Of a stretch of 40,444 nt of DNA, positions 1 to 9,271 are shown piece by piece. The notes below the pieces were generated by a model that was not told the DNA's origin, ran no database searches, and saw only the letters and a list, made by a program, of their open reading frames with translations. The position numbers and the translations under genes are program-made. Numbering within the stretch: the first letter of the stretch is position 1; every line of letters begins with the position of its first letter. This stretch comes from Gammaproteobacteria bacterium (GTDB lineage: Bacteria > Pseudomonadota > Gammaproteobacteria > Pseudomonadales > Pseudohongiellaceae), in NCBI GenBank assembly GCA_029245395.1, contig JAQWPL010000025.1, forward strand, positions 1-40,444, given 5' to 3'.

Positions 1-134
1 TGTGTATTGATGGTTACCTGCCGAACAGTAAAATCGCCCTCTGGCAAATGTATTTCATTCTCTGTGTAATTTAATCCAAAACTTAAGTTTCGGTTGGGTC
101 GATAGGTAGTACTTGCAGTTCTTTGAAACCGAGT
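1..134 (-). pseudogene. Fragment of DUF5916 outer-membrane beta-barrel protein
   Basis: Read on the minus strand from 134 down to the window edge there is an open frame of 44 codons with no stop. It contains strings such as YRPNRNLSFGLNYT and HLPEGDFTVRQ, which match what I know of the C-terminal barrel of DUF5916 (carbohydrate-binding family 9-like) proteins, where a 'RPNR..S....Y..N...LPEGDF' pattern is typical. The match starts abruptly near 134, where the tannase fragment begins on the other strand. The frame can be extended upstream to an ATG at 149-147, but that extension lies in tannase-coding DNA. The rest of the gene, if present, is outside the window. It is called a remnant because its N-terminal part has been replaced; an assembly chimera would look the same. 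Confidence 0.55.
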
Positions 135-459
135 GCCGGAAGGCAGCATCGATTACTACGACCGCGTGACGCAAACTCTCGGCGGCGGTTACGCGCAAAC
201 ACAGGAATTCGCTCGCCTGTTCATGGCACCCGGTGTCGGACACTGTGCCGGTGGTGACGGGCCTCAGCCTCAGGGTCTTTTTGAGTCAGTTGTTAACTGG
301 GTAGAGAATGACGGTGCACCGGAAACTATCCTGGCCACCAAACAGATCGAAGGTGATACCCAGTCACGGCCGCTGTGTCCCTATCCAGCAAAAGCGCAGT
401 GGACTGGGGAAGGATCAAGCAATGACGCGGCGAATTATAGTTGCGCGGTAAATGACTAG
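133..459 (+). pseudogene. C-terminal fragment of tannase/feruloyl esterase
   Basis: The 108-residue product corresponds to the last part of the tannase/feruloyl esterase family (PF07519). PEGSIDYYDRV, the stretch FMAPGVGHCAGGDGP with its GHC motif, and a late paired Cys (CPYP...CAV) are all typical of the family C-terminus, which supplies the catalytic His. Full-length members are around 500-600 residues with a signal peptide, and everything upstream, including the catalytic Ser, is missing. An in-frame TGA lies just before the GTG at 133, so the GTG is simply the first start codon after the break. The product should be inactive. It converges on the DUF6152 gene 41 bp downstream. Confidence 0.75.
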
Positions 460-500
460 TTTGTAATCAATTAGGGATGGACCACGTTTATCAAACAACC

Positions 501-1655
501 TTAATGTTCAGGCGTATTCCGCATACCTTCAGCACAAGCAAATTCACGTAGCTCATCATCTGGATATACCGCTTTTCTATAGGTACGCACAATTTCCCAG
601 GGCTCAGTTAACGCCAGCGGGTCCGTGACTGTAATACGGTCTTCTAGAATTCCTGGTTCAATGAAGCGCATACGCTCATGCACTGTCATCTGATCACTGT
701 GGGGAGAAGAGCTGTCTATAAAGGATTTATCTGACAAAGCCACCGTATCAATAACTAATGTGTCACCTTCCCAATTACCAGTGGAATACCCGGCATAGGT
801 GGGATCGTTCAACACCTTTTCGGTGGGTTCGCGCCCATCTAGATACACTCGACGTAAAGCATCTTGATGCTCACTTAAAAACGTAATGCGTTGTCCGCTC
901 TGCATGATTTCCATGCCGTAACCCATACCCATCATGGCTGGCATACCTGGTGGCAAGCAGTTGTGGATATTGTCATATTCATAGGAGCCAGAAGTTCTTG
1001 ATGCGGCAATCACTTCCCATTGCGCCATATATTCCGGGGTCAACTTAGGATCGTTAGGCCCGCGACCCAATGACCCGTCAGATGTCGGCGAAGAGCGTGT
1101 AGGAGCTGGTGGCGGTCGATTTGCCTGTCCAGCGCGAGGTGCTGCAGGTGCAGGAGCAACAGCGCCAGACCTGAAGGGATAATAGACACCTGAAAAATCC
1201 GGTGTGGTGCCTGGCGAAGTAGCTGAAGTAGCTGAAGTATTCAAACTAAGCAGACTGGGCTCATCAACGGTGAAGTTGACTGCCCTATTACTCAAAATAG
1301 TGCCATCGGCCTTGGTTACCCGGGCGATAATGCCTACCAGGCTGCCGTCTTTGGTCGGACTGGCATGAACAGTCACTGTTTCACCAACCTGAAGACTATT
1401 GCGATTCCAGCCGGCGCGGCCAAGCACGCCAGGCGCACGGCCTTCAACTGCCCACTCCACTTCCTCACCATTGTCACCTTCAACAGTCATGAATAACCAA
1501 GTGTGGGGATTGGACCAGCGCCATTCTGAAACGGTGCCAGTCAACGTAATGATTTCATCCACTTGATAGGCTGAATTACTGTGATGGGAATAAGTTGGTA
1601 TGGCGTAAAAAGAAAAAAGCGCCAGAATAACGATTTTGAATTGTTGTAGTTTCAT
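501..1655 (-). CDS. Exported DUF6152 protein with C-terminal extension
   Basis: This 384-residue protein has a signal peptide (residues 1-23, hydrophobic VILALFSFYAIP) followed by a DUF6152 domain (about 24-120) that starts HHSNSAY and contains the WSNPHTWLFM stretch usual for the family. A low-complexity Ala/Pro linker follows (about 145-190). The C-terminal part (195-384) has the pattern seen in many uncharacterised proteins of marine and sphingomonad-like bacteria: LTPEY near its start, a Met-rich CLPPGMPAMMGMGYGMEI stretch, and GNWEGDTLVIDT. The function is unknown. Such proteins often sit beside TonB receptors and secreted hydrolases, as here. The start is ATG after an AT-rich leader. 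It is convergent with the tannase remnant. Confidence 0.8.
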   Translation of the reverse strand: MKLQQFKIVILALFSFYAIPTYSHHSNSAYQVDEIITLTGTVSEWRWSNPHTWLFMTVEGDNGEEVEWAVEGRAPGVLGRAGWNRNSLQVGETVTVHASPTKDGSLVGIIARVTKADGTILSNRAVNFTVDEPSLLSLNTSATSATSPGTTPDFSGVYYPFRSGAVAPAPAAPRAGQANRPPPAPTRSSPTSDGSLGRGPNDPKLTPEYMAQWEVIAASRTSGSYEYDNIHNCLPPGMPAMMGMGYGMEIMQSGQRITFLSEHQDALRRVYLDGREPTEKVLNDPTYAGYSTGNWEGDTLVIDTVALSDKSFIDSSSPHSDQMTVHERMRFIEPGILEDRITVTDPLALTEPWEIVRTYRKAVYPDDELREFACAEGMRNTPEH

Positions 1656-1788
1656 TTTATTGACCTCTGTATGTTCGATTTTCTTTAACTAGTAAATATT
1701 GATGAATATCCCGGGATTTTTTAACGTCTGCTTTCAACCAATAGCAGACATAATTACCCTAACTATGAAAAGTATGACCTTACACTTT

Positions 1789-2670
1789 TTAGTCGCCGAA
1801 CCTACTAGCGATAAAAATCAAGCCTTGTTCCATGCGAGGGCCAAAATATTCCCAATCATGTGCACCATCTCCAACTCTGTATTCATGCTCAATCGAATTA
1901 TTTCTCATCAGAATATGAAGCCTTGCATTGCCATCGTTACGAAAATCATCATCTCCGCAGTCCATATACAATCCCACTGATGTTAGATCGAGCGAATTAT
2001 TATCTTCGATAATGAAACAAGGATCATGCGCTTTGTAGTGATCGGTGAGTCTGTCTGGCACATCAAGATTAAATCCATAAACAGCCCCGCGAGTTGAATC
2101 ATTCCATTCGTCATTGGACATATTCTCAATTCTCTCACCCTCACAAAATGACCCGCCAACAGAGACGCTGGCCGCGAACATATCAGGATGACTCATTGCA
2201 TAGACCATGCTCCCATACCCTCCCATGGAGGTTCCTGCGACTGCCCTGGATTGCTTGGATGAAATAACTCTGAATTTTGACTCAACTTCAGGGATTAATT
2301 CATCAAAAAAGAAGTCTTCGTATCGAACAGTATTGTCGTAATTATTAATATAACGTGATCTCTGACCATCCGGCATAATCACGATGAGAGGTGGAATTTG
2401 CTTACTTTCAATCAGTCTGTCCAGGATTGACTGAAATCCGTTATCGAAGAAATAGTTTTCGTAACCGCCAGCACCATGTAATGCGTAAACCACCGGATAG
2501 GATCTCGTCGAACTCTCGTAGCCATTTGGAAGATAAACAGAGTAGAGAACATCTTTGCCTAATATTTCAGATCCAATGGTAAGACTCCTCTCGACAGCGG
2601 CGGCAAAGGAGGACGTTAACGTGAAAGTAAATATCAAAACACTTATTGCAATCGATCTCATGTGATTCAA
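1789..2670 (-). CDS. Secreted esterase D-like alpha/beta hydrolase
   Basis: The 293-residue product has a signal peptide (residues 1-25) and a putative esterase domain (PF00756). Visible landmarks are the oxyanion loop YALHGAGG (62-69), the nucleophile elbow GTSMGGYGS with Ser148, an Asp in the LYMDCGDDD stretch, and a likely catalytic His in GAHDWEYF near the end. The family hydrolyses short acyl esters or acyl-sugar esters. Feruloyl and acetyl-xylan esterases are common members, but the sequence does not settle the substrate. Export to the periplasm or outside is expected. An alternative ATG three codons in (residue 4) would also keep the signal peptide. Confidence 0.85.
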   Translation of the reverse strand: MNHMRSIAISVLIFTFTLTSSFAAAVERSLTIGSEILGKDVLYSVYLPNGYESSTRSYPVVYALHGAGGYENYFFDNGFQSILDRLIESKQIPPLIVIMPDGQRSRYINNYDNTVRYEDFFFDELIPEVESKFRVISSKQSRAVAGTSMGGYGSMVYAMSHPDMFAASVSVGGSFCEGERIENMSNDEWNDSTRGAVYGFNLDVPDRLTDHYKAHDPCFIIEDNNSLDLTSVGLYMDCGDDDFRNDGNARLHILMRNNSIEHEYRVGDGAHDWEYFGPRMEQGLIFIASRFGD

Positions 2671-2741
2671 TCTCTTATCTCCTTATTCCTACTTTAACCA
2701 TTCTTAATTAACGTTGAAATATTACTGCCTGCTCTCACCAG

Positions 2742-3065
2742 CTACCAGTTTTTAGGTAGCCGTAGATCTTTTTTTCTTTTATTACGGTATTTTTTATCTC
2801 TTATCTTTCTATCTATTTCCTTCCTTCTTTTTTGTAAATATTTTCTGCTCAGTTTTCCAACTACTGTTGTTATTAGTGTCTGATAAAACGCATACAAGCC
2901 TGTTTTTACTATTAGTGGACGAAGTCCAATTCCAAAAAATATTAACAAGAGAATATAGTAAATAAACAAATTAGGAAAACTCATCATTACTACAACGAGC
3001 AACGTCAAGAGTGCTGTGTAGATACCTATTGCTAAAGGACCATATTTGAACTTTTTGCTCGACAT
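2742..3065 (-). CDS. Small two-helix membrane protein
   Basis: This 107-residue protein has two predicted membrane segments (about 10-30 and 33-50), then a loop and a very basic C-terminal tail (KRRKEIDRKIRDKK) ending LPKNW. I recall short conserved gammaproteobacterial proteins with the same two-helix plus basic-tail layout and an LPKNW end, but no function is known to me. The positive tail should face the cytoplasm. It is transcribed in the same direction as the esterase, 71 bp upstream of it. Confidence 0.65.
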   Translation of the reverse strand: MSSKKFKYGPLAIGIYTALLTLLVVVMMSFPNLFIYYILLLIFFGIGLRPLIVKTGLYAFYQTLITTVVGKLSRKYLQKRRKEIDRKIRDKKYRNKRKKDLRLPKNW

Positions 3066-3287
3066 AGGGATTGAAGCTGTTTCCAGAGAATTACGTTAAA
3101 GAGAATAAATGCTATTGGGGACAGTTTCCTCATTTCATAAGCCTCAACTGCACTAAAACCAGAGGGTTTACTAGTGTGCAGGAAAGCTTATCCGTCCTGT
3201 AAGGACATATAGGTTGGACAATTCTCAGTGTCGCATTTATTCTTCCTGTACTCTAGGCTCGATAGACTAAATTCAAGAGGAGTGATT

Positions 3288-4634
3288 ATGAAAAAGAATC
3301 AATCGGTATACAGGTCAGCCATCTTCTTTATAGTTACCTTTATAGCTACCTTTCTGGTAACAACAGCAATAGCACAACCCCTTGGTGGTTTTGGTGGTGC
3401 GCCTGCTAATTTGCCAACAGAACCCACGGTTTCAGCCCTGCCAGATATCAGTAGAAACACAGGCTCAGGTCCGGCTTTTGATTCATCAGCCGGACAATGG
3501 CCTGGTTATGATATGGCTCATTACGAGTATGTGATAAATGAGTATGTAATCTCTGGAACAGCAGATGGTGAAACGTATAAAACCCGACTGGTAATTCGCC
3601 AGCCCGCAGATGACTCCAGATTTAGTGGCCTGGTTGTGACTGAGCCAATGCATCCTGCTGGATATGCTCACGCTTTTCAAAACAATTCCGTTTACCTCAT
3701 GGCTGCCGGACATATCAACGTTGAAGTAACCACTGAAGGCATAGATCCTATAGCCGCCTTCAATACTGCACGTTATGGCGACCATCATGTTGGCAATAAT
3801 CAGGTCAGTGAAATTCTGGCACAAGCTGGCGCCCTGATTAAAAGTGATCAAAGCCCGATTGCGGAACTGAATCTGCGAAAGATGATTCTGTGGGGAAAAT
3901 CGGCGAGCTCACGACTATTGGTCAATTATCTGCCAAGCCATAAAATCTATAAAACGGCTGATATGCAGAACATATATGATGGTTTTATGCCAACGGCGAA
4001 TGGCACCTCTATCGAACCTGTTAATGTCCCCATAATTCAGTTGCCCACACAGCATGAGTTCAAAAATATTGCCACTGCGAAGCAGGATAGTGATGAGCCT
4101 GGCAGTCAGTTTCGAGTGTATGAATTCGTCGGTCTCGGTCATTTGATGGCAAGAAACAATCCCCGCCTGACTCCAGGTGAATGCATACATCCAATAACCA
4201 CTTATCCGTCGGAAGCCTATATGTCTGTCGCCCTTCACCATCTGCTGGAATGGGTTGATAAAGGTATCTCACCACCTCGTGCTGATCGTGTACTGATTGA
4301 TCGGAACACTGATAACGACGGCTCGCTGATGGTACTTGATGAACATGGCAATCCTACCGGTGGAATACGTAATCCTTATATCGATGTCCCGGTGGCTAAA
4401 TACACAGCTCAAAATGTATTAACAGCTACTGCAAAGCCTGGTTCAGAAATAATGTGCCGACTTTCTGTTTGGGAAACCTCGTTCTCAAAAGAAAAATTGA
4501 CTGATTTATATGGCAGCAAGGACAATTATGTTCGTCTGGTTGAGCAAAATCTGGACAAGCAGGAAGCAATGGGATGGTCCTTACCGGTTTTTCACGACCT
4601 GATAATGGGCGATGCCAGAGCGGTTAATTTTTAA
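3288..4634 (+). CDS. Secreted alpha/beta hydrolase (Abhydrolase_10-like)
   Basis: The reading frame is open from a GTG at 3228, but I place the start at the ATG at 3288. It has a clear AAGAGGAG ribosome site and opens a proper signal peptide (MKKNQSVY then a hydrophobic run ending TAIAQ). The 448-residue product resembles the alpha/beta-hydrolase domain family PF20091: ILWGKSASSRLL carries the likely nucleophile Ser205, and EFVGLGHLMARN carries a plausible catalytic His. Family members are exported and of unknown substrate. It converges on the TonB receptor and probably belongs with it and the other secreted hydrolases. Confidence 0.75.
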   Translation: MKKNQSVYRSAIFFIVTFIATFLVTTAIAQPLGGFGGAPANLPTEPTVSALPDISRNTGSGPAFDSSAGQWPGYDMAHYEYVINEYVISGTADGETYKTRLVIRQPADDSRFSGLVVTEPMHPAGYAHAFQNNSVYLMAAGHINVEVTTEGIDPIAAFNTARYGDHHVGNNQVSEILAQAGALIKSDQSPIAELNLRKMILWGKSASSRLLVNYLPSHKIYKTADMQNIYDGFMPTANGTSIEPVNVPIIQLPTQHEFKNIATAKQDSDEPGSQFRVYEFVGLGHLMARNNPRLTPGECIHPITTYPSEAYMSVALHHLLEWVDKGISPPRADRVLIDRNTDNDGSLMVLDEHGNPTGGIRNPYIDVPVAKYTAQNVLTATAKPGSEIMCRLSVWETSFSKEKLTDLYGSKDNYVRLVEQNLDKQEAMGWSLPVFHDLIMGDARAVNF

Positions 4635-4745
4635 AATAATTTGAAACAGGGTATTAAAAGGCTAAAGTAAATCGGAAGGCGTTACGTTATAAGAAGCACT
4701 TGATGCCGGATAAAATTTTAACTATGGGAATTGCTGAAGAAAACG

Positions 4746-4773
4746 CTATGGGGAACCTCCATGTTCCCCATAG
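4746..4773 (-). terminator. Hairpin terminator of TonB receptor gene
   Basis: A perfect 11-bp inverted repeat (CTATGGGGAAC / GTTCCCCATAG, 6-nt loop) lies 10 bp past the receptor stop codon. On the minus strand it is followed by CGTTTTCTT, a short T-rich tail. Confidence 0.7.
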
Positions 4774-4782
4774 GTGGATTAC

Positions 4783-7224
4783 TTAAAACGTCATACTTGC
4801 GCTAATACCAAGTTCACGGGATCGGCCGATCACGGAGAAATCGTAACCCCAGACATTTTTGGTATCAAAACCACCATTGATATATTGCTCGTCAGTGAGG
4901 TTATTTCCCCACAAGCTAATATCCCAGTTACCCTCTTGAGGTGTATAGGTAACCCGACCATTCAAAATGCCATAAGATGGCTCCATAATGATATTGTTAC
5001 TAGCATCAACCCGTATGCGCTGAAAGGCAGCATCACGAACGTATTCACCCGTCCATCCGTATTTCCCGGAAATAGCCAGGTCAGCACCATTACTAAGATC
5101 CATATTGTAAACGGCGCCTAATGTGAAGCTGTTATCGGCAGCATAGGCAAAAGGTGAAGTGGGGGAAATGCCATTAGTACCATCGAAAGTACCCCGTTCA
5201 ATATAAGCGGTGTCAATCAAACCAACACCCAGAGTAAGAATCAAATTATCTGCCGGAAGATAAGTGATATCCAGTTCTATCCCTGAAGCCTCACCAATCC
5301 CTGAACTTGTTGGATATGGGAAGGGTAAAGAAGAACCTGGATTATCAGGATCAGGTGGCAACTGGTTCACCCGCATACCTTCCCAGTCTGAGTCAAAGTA
5401 AGTGGCGTTGAAGCGCAAGGTGCCATCCATCCAGTCAGATCGTATACCAACTTCCCAGGTAGTAACGACTTCCGGATCAAGTCTGACAAGACCCACATTA
5501 TTCACGTTATTCAGCCCACCAGAGGTAAAGCCTTCTCCCCAGTTGGCATAGAACATCATGTCATCAGTGTGCTGGTAGGACACTGCAAACTTATTGGTAG
5601 TGATACTACCAAGATCAGCGTCATTATCAGATGTAAGCAGTGCGCCTGCGAAAGAATTCCCTGATGGGGAAATTTTTGGATCGGTTGTTCTGAAAGCCCC
5701 CGATGGCGTGTATGACTGCGCACTTCCAGAATCATCCGTAATACGAATGCCAACTGTTGCTTCCAACTGGTCTGTGAATCTGTAGGTAAATTCACCAAAC
5801 CAGGCGGTGTCTTTATCTTTCGATCCAGTTAAAGCATCAGAAGTAATAAAGGCAATGGGGAAATATGATCCCAGCGCAGCATCACCTATGGTTGCTCCAT
5901 AGCTTCGTACATAAAGCATGGTGCTTATATCAAGAGACGGATCAACTGGACCTGTATTTGGCTGTACAAAATCCCATAAGGCCCACCGGTAGAAACGAGC
6001 CTTGGTTTCCTGTTTCAGAGAATAGTATCCAAGCAGCCAGTTCGCCCTGTCATCGAAAAGTGAGCCGGAAAAGTGAAACTCCATTGTAGTGTTTTCATCT
6101 TCATTACGAATGTCATCAGTTGTAATGACGAAGTTCGAACCATCAAAATCGATTACCTGACGTCTATCCAGTTCCCAGGTAGAAAAAATGGCTTCTGCAC
6201 TAAAAAGTTCACTGGGACTCCAATCAAGCGTTAACGTGTAATAGGACAAATCCGTTCTAATACCGTCTTCAGCTCCGTCGGATTTAGTCTGCCATTCGCC
6301 GACTTCACCGCCTGGAAAACCAGATTCATGAGTAAGCGGACCAAAACTATCCTCTATCAAAGTCTTGGGAGGGTCTGGAAAGGCAGGGTCAACTGCTCTT
6401 ACAGCGCTCAGGAAATCAGGATTTCCTGCTAGTACATTAAGGGCTTTATGTCTTACATGATCAGTATTGGTAAAACGCACAATACGACCATCTGAACTGG
6501 ATTTTTCTTCATCATTGATGGTGAATCGGGCTGAGAATGTATCTGTGGGCTCCCATAAAATATCGCCACGCAGTATCAGGTCGTCCTGACCACCAAAGTC
6601 ATGACCGATTGTAATACCTTCAAGGAAACCATCATTTTGAAGACTGGATACCATCCATTTGGTTTTAAAGGTATCACTAAGAGGCACATCGATAGCCGCC
6701 GTAATATCTCTGCGATTAAATTCGCCAACACCCACATTTACTCTGGCACCAAATTCATCCGCAGGCCTTCTTGTGGTTATATTGATTGCCCCGCCATTGG
6801 TATTTCGACCAAACAGGGTCCCCTGAGGACCTCGAAGTACTTCCACCCGCTCCATTTCATTAAAGTTGGTTTGCTGAAATCCAAAACCACCTTGCCAGAC
6901 CCCATCAATATAAACACCAACGCCGGGTAAGCCTCTAATATAGAAATCAGACTGACCCTGTCCTGTACCCGCATTCAACACAACATTAGGGACCATGATG
7001 CCCAATTCACTGCCAGATAGAATGCCACTGTTGGTCAGTTCATCAGCAGAAAAAGCCGTAACCGACATGGGAGTTTCCTGAAGATTGGTTTCTCTTCGTT
7101 GTGCAGTAATTACTATTTCTTCCAGTACACCTTCCTGCGCTATCGCTGTTACCGGTGTAAATGAAAGTAGCGGAGCAGTTAGTATCAGCCCTGCGAGTTT
7201 TGTGAGTTTAAATTGCTGATTCAT
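4783..7224 (-). CDS. TonB-dependent outer-membrane receptor
   Basis: The 813-residue protein has a signal peptide (1-29), a Ton-box-like stretch EEIVITAQRRE (35-45), and a plug domain (about 45-160) with the LRGPQGTLFGRNTNGGAINI motif. A 22-strand-type barrel follows and ends in a C-terminal Phe (SASMTF). This is the common 'EEIVVTAQ' receptor class of proteobacteria that imports organic substrates or siderophores with energy from TonB-ExbBD. The flanking secreted hydrolases suggest an organic ester or polyphenol rather than iron, but this is inference. The ATG has a strong site (AAGGGGAA) 7 nt upstream. It is transcribed alone, with its own promoter and terminator. Confidence 0.95.
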   Translation of the reverse strand: MNQQFKLTKLAGLILTAPLLSFTPVTAIAQEGVLEEIVITAQRRETNLQETPMSVTAFSADELTNSGILSGSELGIMVPNVVLNAGTGQGQSDFYIRGLPGVGVYIDGVWQGGFGFQQTNFNEMERVEVLRGPQGTLFGRNTNGGAINITTRRPADEFGARVNVGVGEFNRRDITAAIDVPLSDTFKTKWMVSSLQNDGFLEGITIGHDFGGQDDLILRGDILWEPTDTFSARFTINDEEKSSSDGRIVRFTNTDHVRHKALNVLAGNPDFLSAVRAVDPAFPDPPKTLIEDSFGPLTHESGFPGGEVGEWQTKSDGAEDGIRTDLSYYTLTLDWSPSELFSAEAIFSTWELDRRQVIDFDGSNFVITTDDIRNEDENTTMEFHFSGSLFDDRANWLLGYYSLKQETKARFYRWALWDFVQPNTGPVDPSLDISTMLYVRSYGATIGDAALGSYFPIAFITSDALTGSKDKDTAWFGEFTYRFTDQLEATVGIRITDDSGSAQSYTPSGAFRTTDPKISPSGNSFAGALLTSDNDADLGSITTNKFAVSYQHTDDMMFYANWGEGFTSGGLNNVNNVGLVRLDPEVVTTWEVGIRSDWMDGTLRFNATYFDSDWEGMRVNQLPPDPDNPGSSLPFPYPTSSGIGEASGIELDITYLPADNLILTLGVGLIDTAYIERGTFDGTNGISPTSPFAYAADNSFTLGAVYNMDLSNGADLAISGKYGWTGEYVRDAAFQRIRVDASNNIIMEPSYGILNGRVTYTPQEGNWDISLWGNNLTDEQYINGGFDTKNVWGYDFSVIGRSRELGISASMTF

Positions 7225-7239
7225 ATATATTCCCCTTGT

Positions 7240-7289
7240 TTAAGAACCATAATTCTTAATTATAGTGTCTGTCCATGCATCTCTAGCAA
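7240..7289 (-). promoter_or_regulatory. Promoter and inverted-repeat operator for TonB receptor
   Basis: On the minus strand a perfect TATAAT (7264-7259) is preceded 19 nt upstream by TTGCTA (7289-7284), a slightly long but plausible sigma-70 promoter. Directly overlapping the end of the -10 is an inverted repeat TTAAGAA-N6-TTCTTAA (7240-7246 and 7253-7259), in a place where a repressor would block initiation. The binding protein is unknown; no regulator gene is adjacent. Confidence 0.45.
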
Positions 7290-7550
7290 TAATGCTTAAA
7301 AGGCTTCACCTAATAATAACGTATCAAGTGTACCGTATAGTGTTACAAATACGAATATTTAGAATTAAGTATTTTCCAATTAGTTAAAATTGACGCTTAT
7401 TCCAACAATAATTTCTATTACCTAGGTCCACAGCTTGAGTTATCTGCCCATATCTATGTTTTTTTGAAGATGAAAGGCTCTATAATTTTATAGGCTTGTT
7501 TTCGACCAAAGCGGCCATTAACAAAGCATTTATTTTAAGAGGAAACACTG

Positions 7551-7946
7551 ATGCGTCTTTTTATAACGATTACATGCCTGATCATCACTTCTATGGCAAA
7601 TAGCCAGCAGGAATATCCAAATGTCGAGGGTGAAATCTTGATGGAAGATGACCGCGTTATCGTGCAGCGTTTCGTGCTGGAACCAGGGGTATGGGAAGGT
7701 ATTCATGAACATCCTGAATATCAGCTCGTCATCGTTACGAATACCACCGATGAACTTATCACTCAATTTCGTGGTTCGGAAAGCGTCATCACTCAGCCTG
7801 ATGGCGAACCAGCCGATACATTAAGTGCGTTCTGGCGACCAGGGCCCATAATCATGAGCGATCAGCATCAATCGGGGAACACAGGAAGTCGGCCACTCGA
7901 ATGGATCGCCATCACCTTTAAAAGTGGTTCAATCGCCATTGAATAG
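7551..7946 (+). CDS. Small exported cupin-like protein
   Basis: This 131-residue protein has a signal peptide (1-18, ending MANS or NSQ) and a single cupin-like fold: EPGVWEGIHEHPEYQLVIV matches the G(X)5HXH cupin motif 1 region, with His residues that could bind metal. Motif 2 is weak (GPIIMSDQHQSGNTG). The substrate and reaction are unknown. The start ATG has an AAGAGGAAA site. It is divergent from the TonB receptor across a 326-bp gap that holds the receptor promoter and nothing else I can identify. Confidence 0.7.
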   Translation: MRLFITITCLIITSMANSQQEYPNVEGEILMEDDRVIVQRFVLEPGVWEGIHEHPEYQLVIVTNTTDELITQFRGSESVITQPDGEPADTLSAFWRPGPIIMSDQHQSGNTGSRPLEWIAITFKSGSIAIE

Positions 7947-7953
7947 AAAAAGC

Positions 7954-8000
7954 AAAAAGGGGAATCATAGGTTTTTTTTAATCTCTGAACCCCCCTTTTT
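7954..8000. terminator. Imperfect bidirectional terminator
   Basis: AAAAAGGGG (7954-7962) pairs with CCCCTTTTT (7992-8000), with inner GGTT/AACC pairing and T-runs on both sides. It lies between the convergent cupin and fabV genes and overlaps the last base of the fabV stop codon. Confidence 0.5.
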
Positions 8001-9190
8001 CAAACTAAATTCGCTATAGGAACTTCAGGATTTACTTCGGCTTCATAGTCCACCCCAGGGACTTCAAAACCGAACAACTGCAAGAACTCCTGCTTATAAC
8101 TGGCAAAATCAGTCAACTCTCGAATATTCTCAGTTTCCACCTTTTCCCAGAGGGCAGCCACTGCTTGTTGAACCTCAGGGACCAATTCCTTGTAGTCGGC
8201 ACGCCATCTGCCGTCATCATCAAGCCTGGGTGAATCCCCGTACAGACTTTCCCTGAACAACAGATCTATCTGTTCAATACAGCCTTCATGAGTGCCCCGC
8301 TCTTTCATGACTTTAAATAATATCGACAGATACAGCGGCATAACCGGAATGGCGGAACTGGCCTGAGTGACTACAGCCTTCAGTACTGAAACCCTGCCCT
8401 CACCTTCAAGATCTGCCAGACTGCTCTGAATACCGGCCGCTTTTTTATCCAGGTCTTTCTTGGCCTCGCCAATAGTACCGTTCCAGTAAATATCCCAGGT
8501 TAACTCTGCACCCAGGTAGTTGTACGCGGTGGTTTTTGCCCCAGATGCGAGTACATCGGCTTCTTTCAAAGCATCAATCCACATCTGCCAGTCTTCTCCC
8601 CCCATAACGGCGACTGTGTTGGCAATTTCTTCATCGCTTGCAGCGTCTACTGACATCTCCTGAATCTGTTCCTTGTCTGTATTAATTCCGCGCATGGTGA
8701 TGTCCTGACCGATGGGTTTCAACGTGGAACTATGCACTTCACCGGTTACCGGGTGCTGGCGCTTCGGTGCGGCCAGACTGTATATCACCAAATCAACCTG
8801 GCCCATATCCTGTTTGATGGTTTCGATTGTCTTCTGTTTTATCTCATCAGAAAAAGCATCGCCATTTATACTTTTTGCATACAACCCTTCAGCCTCTGCA
8901 TATTTGTGAAAAGCCGCTGAGTTGTACCAGCCTGCAGAACCCGGCCGTTTGTCTGTACCCTCTTTTTCATAAAAAATACCCAGTGTGCCAGCCCCACTGC
9001 CAAAGGCCGCCGTGATGCGTGATGCCAGTCCGTAACCAGTTGATGCGCCAATGACCAGAACATTCTTCGGCCCGTTTTTAATTGCACCATTGGATTTCAC
9101 AGTCTCAATCTGCCTGTTTACGTTGGCATCACAACCAGTGGGATGGGTGGTAATACACATAAAGCCGCGGACACGGGGTTTGATAATCAT
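8000..9190 (-). CDS. fabV: Enoyl-ACP reductase FabV
   Basis: The enzyme reduces trans-2-enoyl-ACP (or CoA) with NADH, the last step of each fatty-acid elongation cycle, in the cytosol. The 396-residue length is normal for FabV. The N-terminal [20 protein letters not shown] is diagnostic, the nucleotide site is [10 protein letters not shown] (48-57), and the catalytic Tyr-X8-Lys pair is Tyr235 and Lys244, in the positions known for the family. FabV enzymes are known to be insensitive to triclosan. It lies 81 bp downstream of the peptidase gene and may be the last gene of that operon. Confidence 0.97.
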   Translation of the reverse strand: MIIKPRVRGFMCITTHPTGCDANVNRQIETVKSNGAIKNGPKNVLVIGASTGYGLASRITAAFGSGAGTLGIFYEKEGTDKRPGSAGWYNSAAFHKYAEAEGLYAKSINGDAFSDEIKQKTIETIKQDMGQVDLVIYSLAAPKRQHPVTGEVHSSTLKPIGQDITMRGINTDKEQIQEMSVDAASDEEIANTVAVMGGEDWQMWIDALKEADVLASGAKTTAYNYLGAELTWDIYWNGTIGEAKKDLDKKAAGIQSSLADLEGEGRVSVLKAVVTQASSAIPVMPLYLSILFKVMKERGTHEGCIEQIDLLFRESLYGDSPRLDDDGRWRADYKELVPEVQQAVAALWEKVETENIRELTDFASYKQEFLQLFGFEVPGVDYEAEVNPEVPIANLV

Positions 9191-9271
9191 GAATTCTTCC
9201 TGAAATAGTTATTGGAAATATTGGCGTTATTAGGCTTCAGAGCCCGTAATTTTATCACAGGGTCATTATTC

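Noticed and set aside
55-243. 62-codon minus-strand frame across the left junction
   Set aside because: It runs in a different frame from the DUF5916-like reading, has no recognisable motif, and overlaps the tannase fragment.
3193-3206. GTCCT-GTA-AGGAC hairpin before the hydrolase at 3288
   Set aside because: Five-bp stem without T-run or clear role; expected by chance.
3228-3287. GTG start 20 codons upstream of the secreted hydrolase
   Set aside because: It would bury the signal peptide behind a 20-residue leader, and the ATG at 3288 has a far better ribosome site.
4774-5121. 115-codon frame opposite the 3' end of the TonB receptor
   Set aside because: Antisense shadow of the conserved barrel; it starts inside the receptor's terminator and has no features of its own.
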